From: Nitrospira sp.
Lineage (GTDB): Bacteria > Nitrospirota > Nitrospiria > Nitrospirales > Nitrospiraceae
NCBI GenBank assembly: GCA_030123605.1
Contig: CP126123.1
Span: forward strand, 4,183,237-4,247,236
Length of the DNA stretch: 64,000 nucleotides
Reading direction: 5' to 3'
Position numbers and translations under genes: made by a program. Position 1 is the first letter of the stretch, and each line of letters starts with the position of its first letter. Shown here piece by piece: positions 62,246 through 64,000 of this stretch. The notes beneath the pieces were generated by a model. That model was not told where the DNA came from and made no database searches. It saw only the letters and a program-made list of their open reading frames with translations.

Positions 62246-62271
62246 GCCTAGGGAAGGAAGGAACCCACGTT

Positions 62272-63618
62272 ATGGAACAGCGGCGGAGCCGACGGTGGTT
62301 ATATCTCTTGCTGATGGTGACGATGGCCCTGGGGATCGGCCTTGTGGTGGAAAAGGGCTTGGAGCGGACCGGTCACGCCTCCGAGACCTACGAAGAGCTC
62401 CGGACCTTCTCCGAGGTCTTGACGCAGGTGCAGAAACACTACGTTGATGAGACGAAGGTGAAGGATTTGGTTCAGGGTGCGATCCGCGGAATGCTGTCGA
62501 CCCTGGACCCGCACTCGGCCTACATGACACCGGATATGTATAAAGAAATGCAGGTCGAGACCAAAGGCGAGTTCGGCGGGGTGGGAATTCAGATCGGCGT
62601 GAAGGAGAACCGGTTGGCCGTCATCGCTCCCATCGAAGGAACACCGGCCCACCGAGCCGGAATCAAGGCCGGTGATTACATCACCAAGGTGAACGATGAA
62701 CCTACCAAAGACCTGACGTTGATGGATGCGGTGCAGAAAATGCGCGGTCCGAAAGGCACCAAGGTCAACCTCACCATTCAACGGGATGGGACGACGGACC
62801 CCCTGGCATTCTCCCTGGTGCGGGATACCATCAAGATTGAAAGCGTCAAGTTCAAGGTCCTCGACAACACGATCGGGTATGTGAGATTGACGCAGTTCCA
62901 GGAGGCGACGGGGAGGGACTTGAGTCGGGCGCTGAAGCAATTCAAGGAGCAGAAGGTCCAAGGCACGATCCTCGACCTGCGGAACAACCCCGGTGGATTG
63001 CTGACGGCGGCGGTGGATGTCTCCGAACAGTTCGTCGGCAACGGAAAGCTCATCGTCTACACCAAGGGCCGCGAGGGGAAAAAAGATGAATGGTTCTCCA
63101 AGACCAAGGAGACCTTGGAAGATTCCCCGATGATCATTCTGGTAAACGAAGGGTCTGCCAGTGCGTCGGAGATCGTGGCCGGAGCCTTACAGGATTGGGG
63201 ACGAGCCGTCATTGTCGGGACCACCTCGTTCGGCAAGGGGTCCGTGCAGACGATCCTGCCGTTGGGCGACGGATCAGGACTCCGGCTGACGACCGCCAAG
63301 TACTATACGCCGAAGGGCCGTTCGATCCAGTCGACCGGGATCACCCCGGACATCGTGGTGAAACTGCAGGCGCAGACGGTGGCGAAGACGGGGGAGAAAG
63401 ACGGCAAAGAGGCGGACCCGAAGACGGCGAAAATTCCCGCGGCGGGAAAGGACCAGCCGGCTCCTCCAAAGTCGGGTGAAGATCCCGGTCACAAGAACGG
63501 CGCCGCACCGGCAGCCGAGATCGGCGGGGACATCTCGCTCGATGACGATGTCCAACTTCAAAAGGCGGTCGAGTTGCTGAAGACCTGGAAGATCTTCAAG
63601 GAGCTTCGTCCGTCTTGA
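62272..63618 (+). CDS. ctpA: S41 family C-terminal processing peptidase
   Basis: The 448-residue protein has an N-terminal signal anchor (residues 9-25), a PDZ domain (about 100-190: VGIQIGVKENRLAVIAPIEGTPAHRAGIKAGDYITKVND) and an S41 catalytic domain. That domain has the Ser in NEGSASASEIVAGAL and Lys in TTSFGKGSVQTIL. A Lys/Ala/Pro-rich stretch (about 380-425) follows. It processes periplasmic proteins. It is 26 bp after the envC-like gene, completing the division operon. A GGAAGGAAGG ribosome site supports ATG 62272. Confidence 0.94.
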   Translation: MEQRRSRRWLYLLLMVTMALGIGLVVEKGLERTGHASETYEELRTFSEVLTQVQKHYVDETKVKDLVQGAIRGMLSTLDPHSAYMTPDMYKEMQVETKGEFGGVGIQIGVKENRLAVIAPIEGTPAHRAGIKAGDYITKVNDEPTKDLTLMDAVQKMRGPKGTKVNLTIQRDGTTDPLAFSLVRDTIKIESVKFKVLDNTIGYVRLTQFQEATGRDLSRALKQFKEQKVQGTILDLRNNPGGLLTAAVDVSEQFVGNGKLIVYTKGREGKKDEWFSKTKETLEDSPMIILVNEGSASASEIVAGALQDWGRAVIVGTTSFGKGSVQTILPLGDGSGLRLTTAKYYTPKGRSIQSTGITPDIVVKLQAQTVAKTGEKDGKEADPKTAKIPAAGKDQPAPPKSGEDPGHKNGAAPAAEIGGDISLDDDVQLQKAVELLKTWKIFKELRPS

Positions 63619-64000
63619 CGGAATCGGTTTTGTGCCGTCGGCGGATGGCTGCAAGCAACGCTTCTTCCGATCCCGTAAATCCTGGTTGTGTCCTCAAGAG
63701 ATGGGACGCAACCAGGGTTTCCAGGTCGGACAGCGTGCGAATGTTCAGCCGGAAGTAGAGATAACTCACCAGCGCGTCGGACAGTCCCGGCAAAGACGTC
63801 CAGCCGGCCACTTCTTCAGGCAACGGGGTCTTGAGTTCGTCGTAGGCGCGAATCGTTCCCGTTGCGAGAAACTCCTCGATTTTTTCAGCCAGGTCGCGTC
63901 CGATTCCAGGAATCTCCTGAAGTTGATGCCGCGCTGCGAGGTCGGCCAGATCTTCCGGTGCGGCCATGATTGAATCGGCCGCCTTCCTGTACGCACGTAC
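63596..64000 (-). CDS. PolX-like helix-hairpin-helix protein without polymerase domain (5' end outside window)
   Basis: The minus-strand frame enters at the right edge as VRAYRKAADSIMAAPEDLADLA and ends at 63596, giving 134 visible residues. RAYRxAA followed by LQEIPGIGRDLAEKIEEFLATG and a second HhH-like block (SLPGLSDALVSYLYFRLN) matches the N-terminal HhH domain of PolX DNA polymerases (about 570 residues). The nucleotidyltransferase and PHP domains are absent. The protein therefore seems to be a stand-alone DNA-binding HhH unit. Its ATG 63965-63967 is in the middle of the conserved block and is not the likely start. It overlaps ctpA by 23 bp in convergent orientation. Confidence 0.75.
   Translation of the reverse strand, partial: VRAYRKAADSIMAAPEDLADLAARHQLQEIPGIGRDLAEKIEEFLATGTIRAYDELKTPLPEEVAGWTSLPGLSDALVSYLYFRLNIRTLSDLETLVASHLLRTQPGFTGSEEALLAAIRRRHKTDSVKTDEAP

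Noticed and set aside
1-64000. CRISPR arrays, tRNA, rRNA, SRP RNA or tmRNA genes
   Set aside because: No regularly spaced repeats, no cloverleaf-like sequence and no conserved SRP RNA core (the GGAAGGAAGCAGCC-type motif) were seen, including near ffh.

Overview
The window is a high-GC, gene-dense bacterial chromosome segment with mostly bacterial housekeeping content. Several features together point to Nitrospira or a close relative in the Nitrospirota: a C-3 hopanoid methylase-like radical SAM protein, a small histidine-rich SmbP-type metal-binding protein, a lexA-imuB-dnaE2 mutagenesis cassette beside uvrB, a five-haem cytochrome c, and a ffh/rpsP-rimM-trmD-rplS-rnhB-yraN block followed by ftsEX-envC-ctpA. 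This assignment is inference from gene content, not from a database search.

Layout. 1-3.7 kb holds the end of a PDZ-containing protein, two paralogous lipoproteins, hpnR and two small proteins. 3.7-17.4 kb is mixed core: PepF oligopeptidase, a histone-deacetylase-like hydrolase coupled to a multihaem cytochrome and a rhodanese, smbP with a clear promoter and terminator, a nitrilase-family hydrolase, YqgE, UvrA, an arylamine N-acetyltransferase and a WYL-domain regulator. 17.4-25.6 kb is an accessory island. It carries two paralogous DnaG-like (CHC2 zinc finger plus degenerate Toprim) proteins that both begin with a twin-arginine-like signal and share the same operator/promoter. Between them lies a GmrSD-like DUF262/DUF1524 gene split by an IS3-family element. 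The island also holds a frameshifted MazEF module, two copies of a small lipoprotein gene (one broken), and a short repeat element. 25.6-29.7 kb holds a DUF3147 membrane protein, an RNase Z-like hydrolase, a CPBP-like membrane protein, a TolC-family protein and a small exported protein. 30.1-41 kb is carbohydrate and envelope related: a GT4 glycosyltransferase, two MFS exporters flanking a BON protein, a glycogen-debranching-type enzyme, a sugar nucleotidyltransferase, a PIG-L deacetylase and an SGNH protein. A 216-bp MITE-like element at 41.1 kb abuts an M28 peptidase. 42.8-47.3 kb has a DUF5069-like protein, small proteins, an RRM protein, a DEAD-box helicase and an FKBP isomerase.

47.3-54.2 kb is the DNA-damage block: imuC (dnaE2), imuB and an XRE-type LexA on the minus strand, divergent from uvrB. 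A 17-bp palindrome overlaps the lexA -10 and its start codon. 54.2-59.4 kb is the translation and secretion block. 59.5-63.6 kb is the division/peptidoglycan operon ftsE-ftsX-envC-ctpA, joined by ATGA overlaps. The window closes with the end of a PolX-like helix-hairpin-helix protein that lacks the polymerase part.

No rRNA, tRNA or CRISPR array was seen. The strongest candidate for an undescribed system is the island with the two signal-peptide-bearing DnaG-like proteins, their shared operator, the upstream WYL regulator and the DUF262/DUF1524 partner.
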